From NCBI GenBank assembly GCA_963691655.1, contig OY829327.1, forward strand, positions 65,050,079-65,114,078: a stretch of DNA of 64,000 nt. Reading direction: 5' to 3'. The position numbers and the translations under genes were made by a program. The stretch is from Toxonevra muliebris (Eukaryota > Arthropoda > Insecta > Diptera > Pallopteridae). The notes below the pieces were generated by a model that saw only the letters and a list, made by a program, of their open reading frames with translations, had not been told where the DNA came from and made no database searches. Shown one piece after another: positions 43,991 to 55,518 of the stretch; within the stretch, counting starts at the first letter, position 1, and each line of letters opens with the position of its first letter.

Positions 43991-44927
43991 CAATGTGGCC
44001 AACTCAGCGCTTCTCCCGTTAAATTTAGTGCTTTTTGAAGCGGATTTTTTAACGTGTTTTTTCAATTTAAAAGACACTAAATGCTCCGCTAAATAATACA
44101 TTTCCAAAGTTCGTAACCATAAGTCACTCAATTCAAAAAATTTTTTACTTCATATAAAAAATGATTAAATGGATCGCAAGGGACCAGCTATTTTTTACGA
44201 ATTACAGAGGTTTTCGATTTAACGAGATTTCGATTTAACCCTTTCACCTCGGTGTTTTTTCTCAAAATCTGCAAATACTTATTAAAATAAATTTTAAAAA
44301 ATAATATGTCCAGGACTCTCAATCTTTACAGTTGTCCTTGAGGTATATGGGGCATAATGTTTGCTATAACCTTTGTAACCAGAAATTATAGCAAAGCCAA
44401 TTTTCGGCGATGACACTGCATGTATACAATCCACTCATTGACAGCCAGCATCCGTATTTTAAAGAAAATTCAAATAAAATGGAAACCGTATCTCCCATTT
44501 TACTTAATTTTTCGAACATTATTGGGATATAAGTTAACGAGGTTGAAATAAGAAAAATACGAATTAAGGGTTTTATAGTTTGAGGATCTTCTCGCGTATC
44601 AACCACGAAAAACACAAAAAAATCCTTTAAAAAAGTGAACGTAGTTATCTACAATGAATGATTTTTTTCGAACCATAGTTCCATAGAATTTGGCTTTGCA
44701 TTACGAATTATAAGAGGTTGTCAACAAACAATTTGTTGTCAACAAAGTTTGTTACGAGTTATTGAGATTTTCGAATTCGGGGTACGAATTATCGTGATTC
44801 TGCTATATATATAAAAGAATTTGTGTTTAACACTTTTATAAGGAAAAAATTTTGCGCTTTTTTAAAGAAAATAAGCATTTTTTTCTTCATTTTAGCGGAT
44901 TTTGAAAAATAAAAGTTGGCCACACTG
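43991..44927. mobile_element. hAT-type non-autonomous element, perfect 8-bp duplication
   Basis: CAATGTGGCCAACT at 43991 and CAGTGTGGCCAACT read inward from 44927 are terminal inverted repeats with one difference in 14. CAAATAAC is present exactly outside both ends (43983-43990 and 44928-44935), an 8-bp duplication as made by hAT transposases. AGCGGATTTT also occurs near both ends as a subterminal repeat. The interior has no hAT transposase. Part of it (about 44190-44800) has inward-facing TTTTCGATTTAACGAG and TCACGATAATTCGTACC pieces that look like a nested pogo-like MITE, which is uncertain. Confidence 0.9.
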
Positions 44928-44935
44928 CAAATAAC

Positions 44936-46745
44936 AACACAAACACCAGGAATGTCAACTAATTTTTTCTTTCTCCCCACGAGCTCTCAAGAAATTTCAG
45001 AAATTTTAGCCCAAATTCCCCGCATCGGTATCATTTCATATTATAACAATGCGGTATGCACTTTCCATATAAACATTTTATACAAACGAAAAATGCCCTT
45101 TCCGTAGGCTTAAAATTACTCTCGGTGAGTTTTGTTTTAAAGGGGCCCCGCATTTTCTCGGTTAAAAATTTTATCAATTTTTATAGTATTGTTATATTAA
45201 CAAAAATGTATTTTCTAATTCCGAAATTCCTGTGACATATATATTTAAAGACATTAAGTACAAGAAAAAATTGTGTATTAATTTAAAAAAAAAAATTGTA
45301 TACAGTCTCAGGGGTTCACTGGAACGTCTAAAAACTACCTTTAGAAAAATTATGACTTGCCTCAAGACATTCTACGATTATTTTGTTTAATCAACAATTC
45401 ACAAAATAGTGGATCGCCAAAATTGATTTTCTAAAAAAAAAGGATTTTTTTCGTAAAAAATAAAGTTACAATTTGAGCAAGGAATTTACCAAACTTATTT
45501 TTTCTAGTACGTCCTGGGCCATTGTTGTGTAGAAGAGCCTATTTAAATTTTAGTTATGCTGCACGCCAATGGCAAAAACCTTATTTTGAGAAATACAGTT
45601 CCAAAGTTTTGACTATTGGTTCTTAACATATAAAATATACTTCTACTTCTTTATAATGGCTGACCGTAATTTGTAAGGTTACAGTCAGGAGGTGTTGGAC
45701 GGAGGGCACAGCTAACCCTTTCTAAACGACCGAAAGAAAAGCCGAAGCGACGCGCGATCTTTTTGGTTTGTCTGACACTCAGCATCATAATCGTCAATAT
45801 CTACGAAAGCACTCAGAGTTTCTCCGTGAAATTTTTACAAAAAAATTTTGAAATACAATAAATTCAAAAAACACACTTTTTTAAAAATCGATGTCTCCAG
45901 ACCAAAATGTAAAATATTGCATAAGTTAAACGATTTTTAAGTCTGTGAACGAAAATGTGCAGTCTTGGTTTTATAGATTCCCCTTACAAAGTCTACTTAT
46001 ATGAAAAATCCAGTGCTAATTTACTTGCTATTTAAGTATTTGTTTTTTTAGTGTTGGTCGCGAATTGGTCAGAATAATAAAAATCGTAGGTTCCTTCCGT
46101 ACAGAGCACAGTTCAGAATATTTATGTGGTATCACAATGAACTTTTCGGTGTGTCCTTTCCTAAAATCAAAAATAATATAAGCAAGGACAAGTGAGGGGT
46201 CAGAATCACAGTTAAGTAAGAATTTTTTTTTACAAAAATTAGTTGTATGTACTTATTTTGTGTTGGTTTTGTTGTTATGTATGTATGTAAATAAGAATGT
46301 CATTTTTCCCCAAAAATTTGAAACACCAGTTTTGGTGTTAAAAATAATGGTCATCTGTTTAGAACCATAGTGAAATCTGACATACTGTACAATAATGATT
46401 CAAATGAAAAAACACCAATGAATGTCGGTATGTGATGATATTATAAAGTTCAGTTTACGTTAACATTTTGTTATTGTTATTAGTATACACCATGTACACA
46501 ACAATTTAGGGGGGATTGGATAGGGTTAACCGAAAAATATTTTCATGATATAAATATTCTAAATTTACCAGTGGCAATTAAGTAAAGTCTAACTATGTTA
46601 ACGTAAATAATTTTGGAGACGAAAAAATCTTGCCGCTAAAATTTTTTTGAAGGTAAAACGTAAGTTATAAATACAATTTGTATACAAAATCGAGCAATAA
46701 AGTAATGTTAATCTGGAAATTTTGTTTAGATGTTGCAAAAATGGA
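44936..46745. other. Intergenic; SINE tail fragment and possible worn element
   Basis: Between GGGGCCCCGC near 45141 and AGATTCCCCTTACAA near 45976 lies a stretch with weakly inverted ends; it may be one worn element. At 46085-46165 there is a SINE tail: CGTAGGTTCC then TATGTGGTATCACAATG, the same as in 39075-39102. No gene was recognised. Confidence 0.4.
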
Positions 46746-46776
46746 AAACTGCGAAGTGTGACAAAAAAGCTAAAAG

Positions 46777-47009
46777 TGCTCCTAACTGATTATTTGGAGG
46801 AACATCGAGAATTTGCACTCGATAGGTAATAACATGAGGTAAAAATGAATATATATTTTAATTTCTTTAATATATATTTGCAAATTTATTAATGACGCGG
46901 GCGTCCACTCCTTAGCCGAACAGTGGGCAACTTTGTCCGACACCTTAAATGCTTTAGGTGGTACGTTAAAGGATGGTGAAGATTGGAAACGGGCTTAGGA
47001 AAATATGAG
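46777..47009 (+). pseudogene. Second zeste-like Myb/SANT relic
   Basis: Exon 1 text is VLLTDYLEEHREFALDR (46777-46827), with GTAATA after it. Exon 2 (46884 on) is FINDAGVHSLAEQWATLSDT then LNALGGTLKDGEDWKRA, a TAG at 46996-46998 where Trp is expected, then ENMR and a GTAAG donor. This is the typical zeste-type Myb/SANT domain: DYLExHxEFA, W..L...LN.LGG....WK..W. The domain binds DNA and is the accessory protein of Harbinger-type transposons; a few host genes also carry it. The acceptor before exon 2 reads AA instead of AG. With the nonsense codon this marks it as dead. Confidence 0.65.
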
Positions 47010-47014
47010 GTAAG

Positions 47015-49240
47015 AAATAAATTAATGAACGACCTTTGTACATTTTGGGAGTTAGCGAACCACTGATATATGTATATAAATCGAAACTCGAAAGGTAAGG
47101 TTAGGTTTGGAAGGCGTGTGCGAATATTTATATATATATTCCCACAAGACGTGATGTTCAGAATCTCATTCTTGCCAAATTTCTAAAATTTTTGACGAAG
47201 AAATTTTTTTGCTTATTAGTGATGGAGATTAAGCTTTAGCTACGAGAAAATCAGAATTGGGCTGCAGATTGTTTTTTATCTCCAGTTTAAGGAGACGTGG
47301 CATTGCCAACGTAATCGTGTAAAAAGTTCAAAACCTAGAGATTTGATGTCGTATAAAAAATTTTCCCTGATAAAAAGATAAACATTTTTTGTTTTCACGT
47401 CATCCTCCGACGTCTTCGTCGTTTTGGTAAACTTTTTAAAACAATTTTCCATACGGAGTAAAGTATTGAGAAATTGTAACGAAATATTGGTTTTTATATT
47501 TTATTCCTGTTTTTCCGATTTGGAGAGAAAAGCGTTTCCCCTTTTCGTCCTTTAAATTTTTTTTTATAAATAAACAGCTATCGTAATGTTTGAAATATTC
47601 ATTGGGAGAGAGGGCGAGGGTGGTTTATTCCCAGTGTCATGCAGAAGAAATTTTAACAATTTGCGGTATTAGAAATCACATAAAAGATTTAGTTGCGATG
47701 GCTAAGCACAGGTAAAAAAAATAATTTTTAAACTTTTATTCACTACGAATAAAAAAATTAGCTTACCTATATTGTAGTAAATTTGAAAACCAACTTCCGA
47801 TTTCTTTAGAGTTATTCATTTGCTATGATTTGGAACTGATCCAACCTCAAAAGAAATTTTTAGATAAAGCTCATGTAAAAGGACTTATTTTATGCTTAAC
47901 CCATGAAAGCCTGCACATAGATCCCGCAGCATGATTTTCTTAAAAATCGTTGGAGATGATCACATAGGCAATAGAAGTTGGCTTGCTAAATTTCAGATTG
48001 GTAACTTCATGGCTTTCGGAGATTCGGAATGGGTATTTAAATACCCAACCGACTTTTCTGGGTTCTTAGTGTACATGAAATTTTGTATATGGCAGCATTC
48101 TTTTGTCATCTGTTTCGCGAAGTAAACAAATGAAAATGTTGGGCGTACAGATAGAGCGAGTCATCTAGTACATATAATGACAAAACGTACCCGTTGTTTC
48201 TAATGTGATGTCAAAACAGAGTTTGGTTGCAAAAATTGTTAAGCATTCCTACATCACAAAAAAGGCTTCTTTGACTAGCATATGGAGTACCACAAGACCA
48301 ACAAAAAATCAAAAAAGCTAAATAATTTATTTATTGAAATATTATTCTTATTTTTTTAATTCTTTTTAATAAAAGTTGAATAAAAATTGTATAGGTATTA
48401 AATGCTTTGCCTTTATTTGTACATTTTGTATGTATATTCTATTTCACGTTTTGCATTTAAATACCCAAATCAGGAAATGAAGGACACTAATGCGTAAAAA
48501 GCCATGGCAATTTTCCCCTACTAACCCACTTTTTACTATTTTACTTATGCAACCTTTTGAAGTAAAAAATGGTAACTTGAAAAAATTACAAACATTTTAC
48601 AGCATTCGCTTAAGAAGACCACAGCTCGTTTTTCATTGTGGGTTTTTGAACCTTGAGCCATATGTATATAGTGTATTTAGGTTGAGATGTAGATGAATAT
48701 GTAAGGGTATACGTATATGTTTGAAATAATGTTTACCTTGTTGAAAATAGTTTGCCTTTCGCACGTACACACACACTAATGCCATTAACTGCAGTTGTGA
48801 TAAACGTTGCCTCGTCGATTGTGGCAATGGCAATAAATCCCGTAAATTTGCAATTTCTGCATTTATTAGATCCCGACGAAGTTTTGAAGCGCCTTTGGTT
48901 GATTTATTTGCATCGAATCTGTATGTAAAAGTGGGAGAGAGAGAGAAAAGTTATAAAAAAAGGAAAGCTACATACGGTTTCTTGATTTTTGTCGTTGTTG
49001 CAATGTAGTATATAAAAATTATAATATTAAACTAAACCTATAAAAAGGTTTTTTAGCTCCAAAATTCTGATAGACTGATAGAAATATTTACATCAATTGC
49101 GCCTAATAATATTAATGGTATTCAAATGAACTTTTGCACTACGAGGATGTGTGAACGCTCCACACGGAGCTATTCGGAAAGTTGTGAAAAAATTGAAAGA
49201 GGCCAAAACTATTGCAATTAACAAAATTTTTTCTTTTAAA
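47015..49240. other. Intergenic; possible extra exon of the Myb-like relic
   Basis: At about 47627-47711 one frame reads YSQCHAEEILTICGIRNHIK then DLVAMAKHR, followed by GTAAAA. This could be another exon of the relic just before it, but I do not recognise the sequence. Other frames (47931-48125, 48490-48696, minus 48633-48833, minus 49139-49360) lack domains. Bases 48640-48960 are slightly GC-richer. Confidence 0.35.
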
Positions 49241-49254
49241 AATTACTCGTTGAT

Positions 49255-49695
49255 TACACGGTGCGACAGTATGAAATACCTGGGAAGTGATAAAATTTTC
49301 CTTGTAGGTCTTGTCGAGTGAAACAAGAGTCTGTAAGTTATATTTTCCAAACACCCCCAAAATCTTGATTTACCGTTAAAAAAAACCGGTTTTGAGTACC
49401 TTTGCGCACTTTTAAGCTTGTAATTTAGTGGATTATTAACAGATTTTCAGTTTCTTACCGGTTTTAGATAAAAAAAACCCTTGAACCTTTGACCGAATGA
49501 TATATATATTTTTTTCACTTTTTTCGCCTTTTCTCAACTTTGGCGATGTTTCTACACACTATTTTATAAAAAAAAAGCCATACTACTTGTTAATTTATTC
49601 AAAAAATATGTTTATAAACGAATACAACGCATATTTGTTATTAAAAATCGGTGAGTAATTGACTGAGTTATTAAACTTTTTATGAAGACAAAATA
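49255..49695 (-). repeat. 3-prime part of a transposon, copy B
   Basis: This is closely similar to 20923-21350. It has one insertion of about 70 bases after CTTGTCGAGTGAAACAAGAG and ends at TATGAAGACAAAATATTT, near the point where copy A enters coding sequence. The next bit of copy A (AATACAATTTTTGGC and following) is found at 51000-51040, so this copy was probably split by the inverted-repeat complex between 49706 and 50995. Confidence 0.65.
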
Positions 49696-49904
49696 TTTAA
49701 AAAAAACAAGGCACGCAAGATATTTAATGTGTAAACAGTTAAGCCAATTGAAAGCCCTGAATGCCGTATACATAAGCTTACATATATGTAGCCATATATA
49801 GGGATTTGATGTATAATCTATATGCTAGGTAAATAATTCAAACTAAAACAATTCTTTTATAAACTTAAAAATTTATTAGATATCATTATCTTTTATATAC
49901 TTAT

Positions 49905-51375
49905 AATAGCCCAATTCATTAAAAATTGCAAATGGTCTTGCATCATTGCAAATGCTAATTTTTGTTCCATATCGCATATATTTGTTGTTGTGATAGCAAA
50001 AATATTTTGCAATTGCACCAAAACGTAGTTGCATTATTTTTCTTTTACTCAATGCATCGGGAACGATATGTTCGCATATACGCAGCTGTAATTGCTCCTT
50101 TTTTTCCGCGCTTTAAGTTTTTCTTCCTGTCGATTTGAAATTTTATTAGATGTGAACATTTTACATAACGTCGCCTGAGAATTGATTTGGCGTATAGGTA
50201 TATGAATTTGTACACACATACGTCAAACCAATTCTCAGGGGACGATAACTGCTTTCCGCATTTAACCTTAGAAAGGCAACAGGGGTGACCAGTCACCCCA
50301 CTACTTTTTAAAACCACAGCAAAGAAATTTGCCTTAACTGCATTTAATAAAAATAAGAAACAATGTATTTTTATTGAAGTAAATAAGTGATTTTATAATA
50401 AATAAGTTTGATTTTTTCTGTTAACATATTTGCTATTTACATAGATAAAAAATGTTGCCTTTCTAAGGTTAATGTACAAAGCAAAATTTTTATAAAGCCG
50501 TGGTTTGCTATCATCATCACTACATTTTGTTTATACATTTATTGAAACCTAGATTCCTTATTACTTATCATTTTGTATTGTTTTTATATTTAAAAAAATA
50601 TATAATTTTAATCCAATCTAACTAACCGAATTCAAACCTATCAAACGCTTGTGTTTACTACGGCGACTTCTCTGCTTGTATGGTATAGTCGATCTCCACA
50701 CATTTAACACCAGCAAATAGTTCTGCCACGAAAAAAAGTACACACACATTTTGTTTTCGTATGTATATATATGTGTGAGTAAATTGATCGAAACATAAAC
50801 AAACAAACTCCGCTCGTATTTTAATTTCTCCCTCTCTTCTCTTTGTTGTTTAGAGTAGAACAGTCATGCCGCGCAGTAGTGCGAGAGAGAGGGGAACTGG
50901 ACGTTACAGTTATCTTTCATCTTACGTTACAGTTATTCTTACATTTTACACATTTGAAATTTTGCCCATACCGTGAGCTAAAATGTTTACACATCAAAAT
51001 ACAATTTTTGGCTATTCTACTCAAAAATGTTTGCTTGACCATGACTTTTTGATGTGTGTACAAATTCATATACCTATACGCCAAATCAATTCTAAGGCGA
51101 CGTTATGTAAAATTTTCACATCTAATAAAATTTCAAATCGACAGGAAGAAAAACTTAAAACGAGGAAAAAAAGATGCAATTACAGCTGCGTATATGCGAG
51201 CATATCGTTCCCGATGCATTGAGTAAAAGCAAAATAACGCAATTACAACATATCTGCCCTATTCACGATTTGGTGCAAATGCAAAATATTTCTGCTACAC
51301 ACAACAACAAATGCTATATGGAATAAAAATTTGCAATGATGCAAGACCATTTGCAATTTATAATGAAACGGGTTA
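49905..51375. mobile_element. Foldback-type element with ~320-bp inverted arms
   Basis: The left arm (49905-50219) and right arm (51053-51375) are reverse complements over most of their length. Shared pieces include CAAATGGTCTTGCATCATTG, ACTCAATGCATCGGGAACGA and CTTCCTGTCGATTTGAAATT. The spacer of about 830 bases holds the LTR-like unit at 50772-50993 and A/T-rich DNA. Short open frames in the arms (minus 50045-50317, plus 50983-51222) mirror each other and are not genes. Outer ends are not sharp, and no duplication was found. Confidence 0.7.
50772..50993 (+). repeat. LTR-like dispersed unit, copy 2
   Basis: This 222-base unit matches 28716-28952 with small deletions in its CTCTTCT-rich part. 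It begins TGTGTGAGTAAATTG and ends ATGTTTACACA. The two copies sit 22 kb apart in unrelated surroundings, so the shared segment defines the unit's ends. See copy 1 for the solo-LTR interpretation and its limits. Confidence 0.65.
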
Positions 51376-51390
51376 TTATATATAAAAAAC

Positions 51391-52630
51391 TAGCTGGGCT
51401 TTGCCCAGCTTCGTTGGGCGGACCTGGCAAGGTAGGGGTAATGCAAAAATTACAACAACTAAAACTTTTGCAAAAGTTATATCTATATGAGCGTGCCAGT
51501 CTCCGATCAAAATCGAATCATTGCACTAATCATTCATATCATTTACATGAGTAGTTCCACTTCCACGTGTTTAATGATGTCAACATTCTACTCAGTTATT
51601 GCTATCAACATCCCATTTTAACATACAAACCTTCACCATCTTTCTTACTATGGCTCTCTAATAACTACCAACATACATCCTTTACAATTAAATTTTGATT
51701 GCTTGCCTTATTATGGTTCCCCATATCGCGCTGCCTTAATTTGTTAAAGCTATAACACGCTTTTTCAAATTTTACAGGAGAAGCAAAAAACATTTTTGTA
51801 TTTGGAGTACTGTTTCGAGAATTTGTAATTTAAACTAAAAGAAAAGATTGCAAGTTTTCAGTGTAGGTTTCTAAATTTTCGGTACAGGGCACATTTTTTA
51901 TCATAATCCATTGAAAACTCTATACTGAAAAACTGATGTTAGAGCTTTAGCAAAATAAGGCAGAGATATATATATACCTTTTGAAGCATTTCCTTTGTAT
52001 GCCAAAACACTTCCACATTCTGCCCAACAATTACTACTAACCCTCGGCCTTCACACACAAACAGCCAATGTGTTCTTTGCAATGGTTTCTCTGGTATACA
52101 GTTTCAAACATTTTCTTTGCATGGGAGGTGTCACTCATATTTTATTTATTCCATTAATTTTTTTTTCTGGCATTTTCCATTGGCAATCAATGCTCTCCTA
52201 CCATAAATAATTTAGGAAATATACCGTATAAAACCGAGGTGTAGCAGTCACTAACTCAAGTCTACCCATACTTTACCCACCAAATTCCATTGACAAATCA
52301 TATTATCATTCCAAATCTTAGTACTGAACTAAAAATAGTTTCTAAGAAATATATATAAAAGCATTAGAGTTGAACGGAAAAGGCCACGCCTATCCATATT
52401 TTTCCATTGACAAATAACGTTTTTTAGAGACGTGCCACAAATGAATACTGAGATATTCCATGGCTAAAACTCAGATTATATAGAAGATGCCATGTCCCCT
52501 TTTTTCAATTTCACAGACCTTTTTCCTGCAGCGTTACATTGCCAATTAACATCCTTGTACTAAATCTCTGGTTGTGGAAATATACCCAAACATTAAGTTA
52601 CAGTTTTATATAATAGTGTAAAAAAAATTA
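51391..52630. repeat. Old repeat starting with CTAGCTGGGCTTTGCCCAGC
   Basis: Directly after the right foldback arm comes a perfect hairpin, AGCTGGGC-TTT-GCCCAGCT (51392-51410), then CTTCGTTGGGCGGACC. About 1.2 kb follows that is richer in C on the plus strand and has no coding signal. From memory, CTAGCTG..CCCGG/CAGCTTCG-type starts are common in insect repeats, but I cannot name the family. The end is not clear. Confidence 0.4.
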
Positions 52631-52662
52631 ATTACTTGTATAAAAAAAGAATCATTTGGTGG

Positions 52663-53060
52663 GTTCACCTGTAGTGGGATTCGAACTCATGACACCAAAA
52701 AAACTTACAATACCTTTGAACAACCACAGCTTTAATCTCCTTTTTAACTCACTAAGCCACAAACCTACACAAAATAACGTGATCACATTAGTAATATATA
52801 ATAATTCCTTTTGTGTGTTTGCATGTTTTATACTCACCTTTGTCGGTATTTGTTTTTTGTTGTATATTTTTTTTTTTTCCACCACACCGAAAAAAAAATA
52901 TATATATATTGAAAAAAATAAAAAACTATTTGATCCGCCCCAAGTGGGATTCGAACTCAATATCACACAATTCCTTCCTATATCCACTACTTTACCCTTC
53001 CTTCTAACCAACTCATCCACACACCTCTATGAAATATTGTGATCAAATTAGTAATATGTA
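52663..53060 (-). repeat. Two tRNA-like SINE units in tandem, minus strand
   Basis: On the minus strand, GAGTTCGAATCCCAC (B box) occurs at about 52675-52690 and 52945-52960. Each is preceded upstream (at higher coordinates) by an A-box-like segment (TGTGGCTTAGTGAGTT near 52748-52763; GTGTGGATGAGTTGGTTAG near 53004-53024). Each is also flanked by a shared GATCA(C/A)ATTAGTAATAT at 52781 and 53041. The two units are about 270 bases apart and divergent in the middle. They are likely tandem or dimeric SINE heads; A-to-B spacing is wider than in plain tRNA, as with an intron-bearing tRNA. Confidence 0.6.
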
Positions 53061-53064
53061 GTTA

Positions 53065-55505
53065 CATTTATGCAAATGAAAAAGAATTTCAAACGCAAAG
53101 CTCATACACATTCTTTTCTGCTTTGTGTTTGTGTGGTGGAAATCACAGGGAGCGATTTAGAGGAGAAATGAAAAGAAATAAAATAAAAATCATTGTTATT
53201 AGTTCTAGGAAAAACATAAATATTTACAATAGCAAATGTAAAGCGAACAAATTTTTAATATAAAAATGCATTTTACAGGTAAACTATTAACTTTAGCTGT
53301 ATGCCACCACTGACTTTATTTTAGCAAACATTAAGATCTATAATCTTTCTATACATAATTTTTAAGTTTTTAAGTTAAGTTTAAGCAGCATTTTGCATTA
53401 AGTAGCTAAATTTTATAAAAAATCCGACTTTGGTCCAAATAATGGTCTATATTAAAGAAACTACTTGAAATTAACTTAAAATAAATATCGACTTAACTCG
53501 ACAAATGTCCAAAGCAATTACATACTAAATTTCATGACAATCCGTTGCGTAATATAGAAACCTATTAGGACTAAATTTATAAAAGAATTGTTTTAATTTG
53601 AATTATTTACCTAAGCATATAAGTAGATTATACATCAAATCCCTATATATGGCTATACATATGTGAGCTTATGTATATGGTATTCAGTAAGCTTAACTGT
53701 TTACACATCAAATATCTTACGTGCTTTGCACGCATCCATTGTTTTTTTCAAGGAGGTCAAAAAAAATGGAAAATTGTTTAGGCTATTATCGCTCTAGAAT
53801 ATATGTGTAATGGGATTCTTTGAAATTCACAGTCGATTGAAAGTTACAGTTGTTTATTTGCAGGCCCTAATACAGCAGTCATGCATATTTGAAACTAGTT
53901 TTTCTCAAAACAGCATTTTTCGAAATGGCTGCCACAATATCTCCAAAACTAATGAACTGATTGCGCTTAAATTTTCATCGTATCTTCAATGCATCTGAAG
54001 TTCTACTCCGTCCGAACCAGGATCATTGGGATATCTCAATGGTTTTATTTAAATTGAAATAGTTAAAAATGACAATAATCAAATACTTATTTTCAAAACT
54101 AGATAGATAAAAATACAAATTTTGAATGACTTAACTAAAAGAACAATAAGTACAATAAAACTATCCCAAAAATTTAATTTTTAATATTTTAACTAGCCCT
54201 CTAGCTCCCAAGCGTGTCTCTAGACAGCCATCATCAAAACGGGTTTAATTACCACCTTAATAGTTTTTTGTTGCCAATATGGCATTTCCCAAGCTTTTAA
54301 AAAAATGCATTAGTTATATGTTATTATAATGCGACAGTCAAAGTCAAAATTATTCAAAAACAAAAAAAAAAAAAAATAAAAATAAAAAAATAAATAAAAT
54401 ACTACTAGCCAAATAAAAAAACTAGTTGTGAGTAGCTAGGAATTTAAGTTTTTTATACAAAATATTTAATTATTTAAAAAAATTGCTTATAAGTTTATTC
54501 AACATCAAATACTTTTAGGCATTCAACTTTTCCGGCTTCATAAAACCACGCCCATTAAATTTTTTAGGGTTTTGAGATCAGATTTATGCTTTTTATATTA
54601 AAATTTATCAATCCCAATTTTTTTTTAATCAATCAAAAATTTGGGAACTCGAGGGTTTATTCTGGTTCCGGCTACAGGTCTATCAATCTTTGATTTTAGA
54701 TAAGCAGAATCATGGCAGCCATCGGCCAACTTTTTTTTGACACAGGTGTCGTTGAACGACAGATATATAGTCGATGTAACTTTATATTTTGACGCAAACA
54801 AATTTTTAAATGATTCTTGAAATAAATAATATTTTTCAGCTCCTTCGACAGTGAACAGTTATTTAGTTACTGGTCAGCTTTTTATTTCGAATATCTACTA
54901 TTTATATATTTCTGTATATGTTTGTAAATACATAGGTAGAAAACAATTACTTTCAGATTTTAGTTTTTTATATTTTAAAAATCCTTCGGTCTTCGGCTTC
55001 GGCCGAAGGTGAGATGAATGGCCGAAGTTCGGCATCGGCTTCGGCCAAAAAATCACCTTCGGTCGGACACTAGTTAATTCTCTTATACATGCTAAATTTC
55101 ATATATCGCGTCTACGATACCATGTAAACAAACAATTAAGTAAGACAAAGATTTGTTGGTATGAATGTAACAAAATGTACAAGGAGGATAATTTATTTAT
55201 AAGTATATGAAATATAAAATATGAAAGGTTTCAGCATTTTAGCTAAATAAATTCACCTAAAATATTTCAACATTTCACCTAAATATACTTATTTACATAC
55301 ATTTTGATAAAATGTTGAAAATAGTAATAACAATTCATGAAATCAGTAGAAAAAGATTCAAAAGTACTTATATGAAATATGCAAAACCGCAACCAAGCGT
55401 TTACATATTTGTATATAAAGAATATATAAATGCCACAAAAAAAATGTTAAATATTTGTTTTATCAAACACGTCAAACTCATCCATTCATACATTTTTGTC
55501 CGCTG
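53065..55505. other. Intergenic; SINE tail fragment, TTCGG-rich minisatellite
   Basis: Bases 54205-54240 (CCCAAGCGTGTCTCTAGACAGCCA) match the SINE tail at 39108-39136. Bases 54981-55075 are packed with TTCGGC/GGCCGAAG pieces. A-rich runs lie near 54360-54420. No coding similarity recognised in the frames at 53039-53263, 53810-53998 or 55312-55566. Confidence 0.45.
54981..55075. repeat. TTCGGCY minisatellite patch
   Basis: The hexamer-like unit TTCGGC (and its complement in GGCCGAAG) recurs at least eight times in 95 bases, ending CTTCGGTCGGACACTAG. GC is far above the flanks. CGGTCGGACACTA could be the end of a DNA element with this patch as its subterminal repeat; no partner end was found. 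Confidence 0.7.
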
Positions 55506-55518
55506 GATGTGTCGACAA

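Larger units (their letters stand above)
49706..53742. repeat. Outer inverted pair of a repeat complex
   Basis: Bases 49706-49828 (from GGCACGCAAGATATTTAATG to GATTTGATGTATAATCTA) are the reverse complement of 53625-53742. A third, partial copy lies at 42700-42780. Between the pair lie the long inverted arms 49905-50219/51053-51375, the LTR-like unit at 50772, and old repeat DNA. The outer pair may be ends of one 4-kb composite or two opposite copies of one family; I cannot decide from this sequence alone. Confidence 0.55.

Noticed and set aside
43418..44131. Overlapping 94-105 codon frames on both strands
   Set aside because: They lie across the ends of two DNA elements (43423-43901 and 43991-44927) and carry no domain.
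52652..53042. 122- and 128-codon frames on opposite strands
   Set aside because: They follow the tandem SINE units and T runs; no coding signal.
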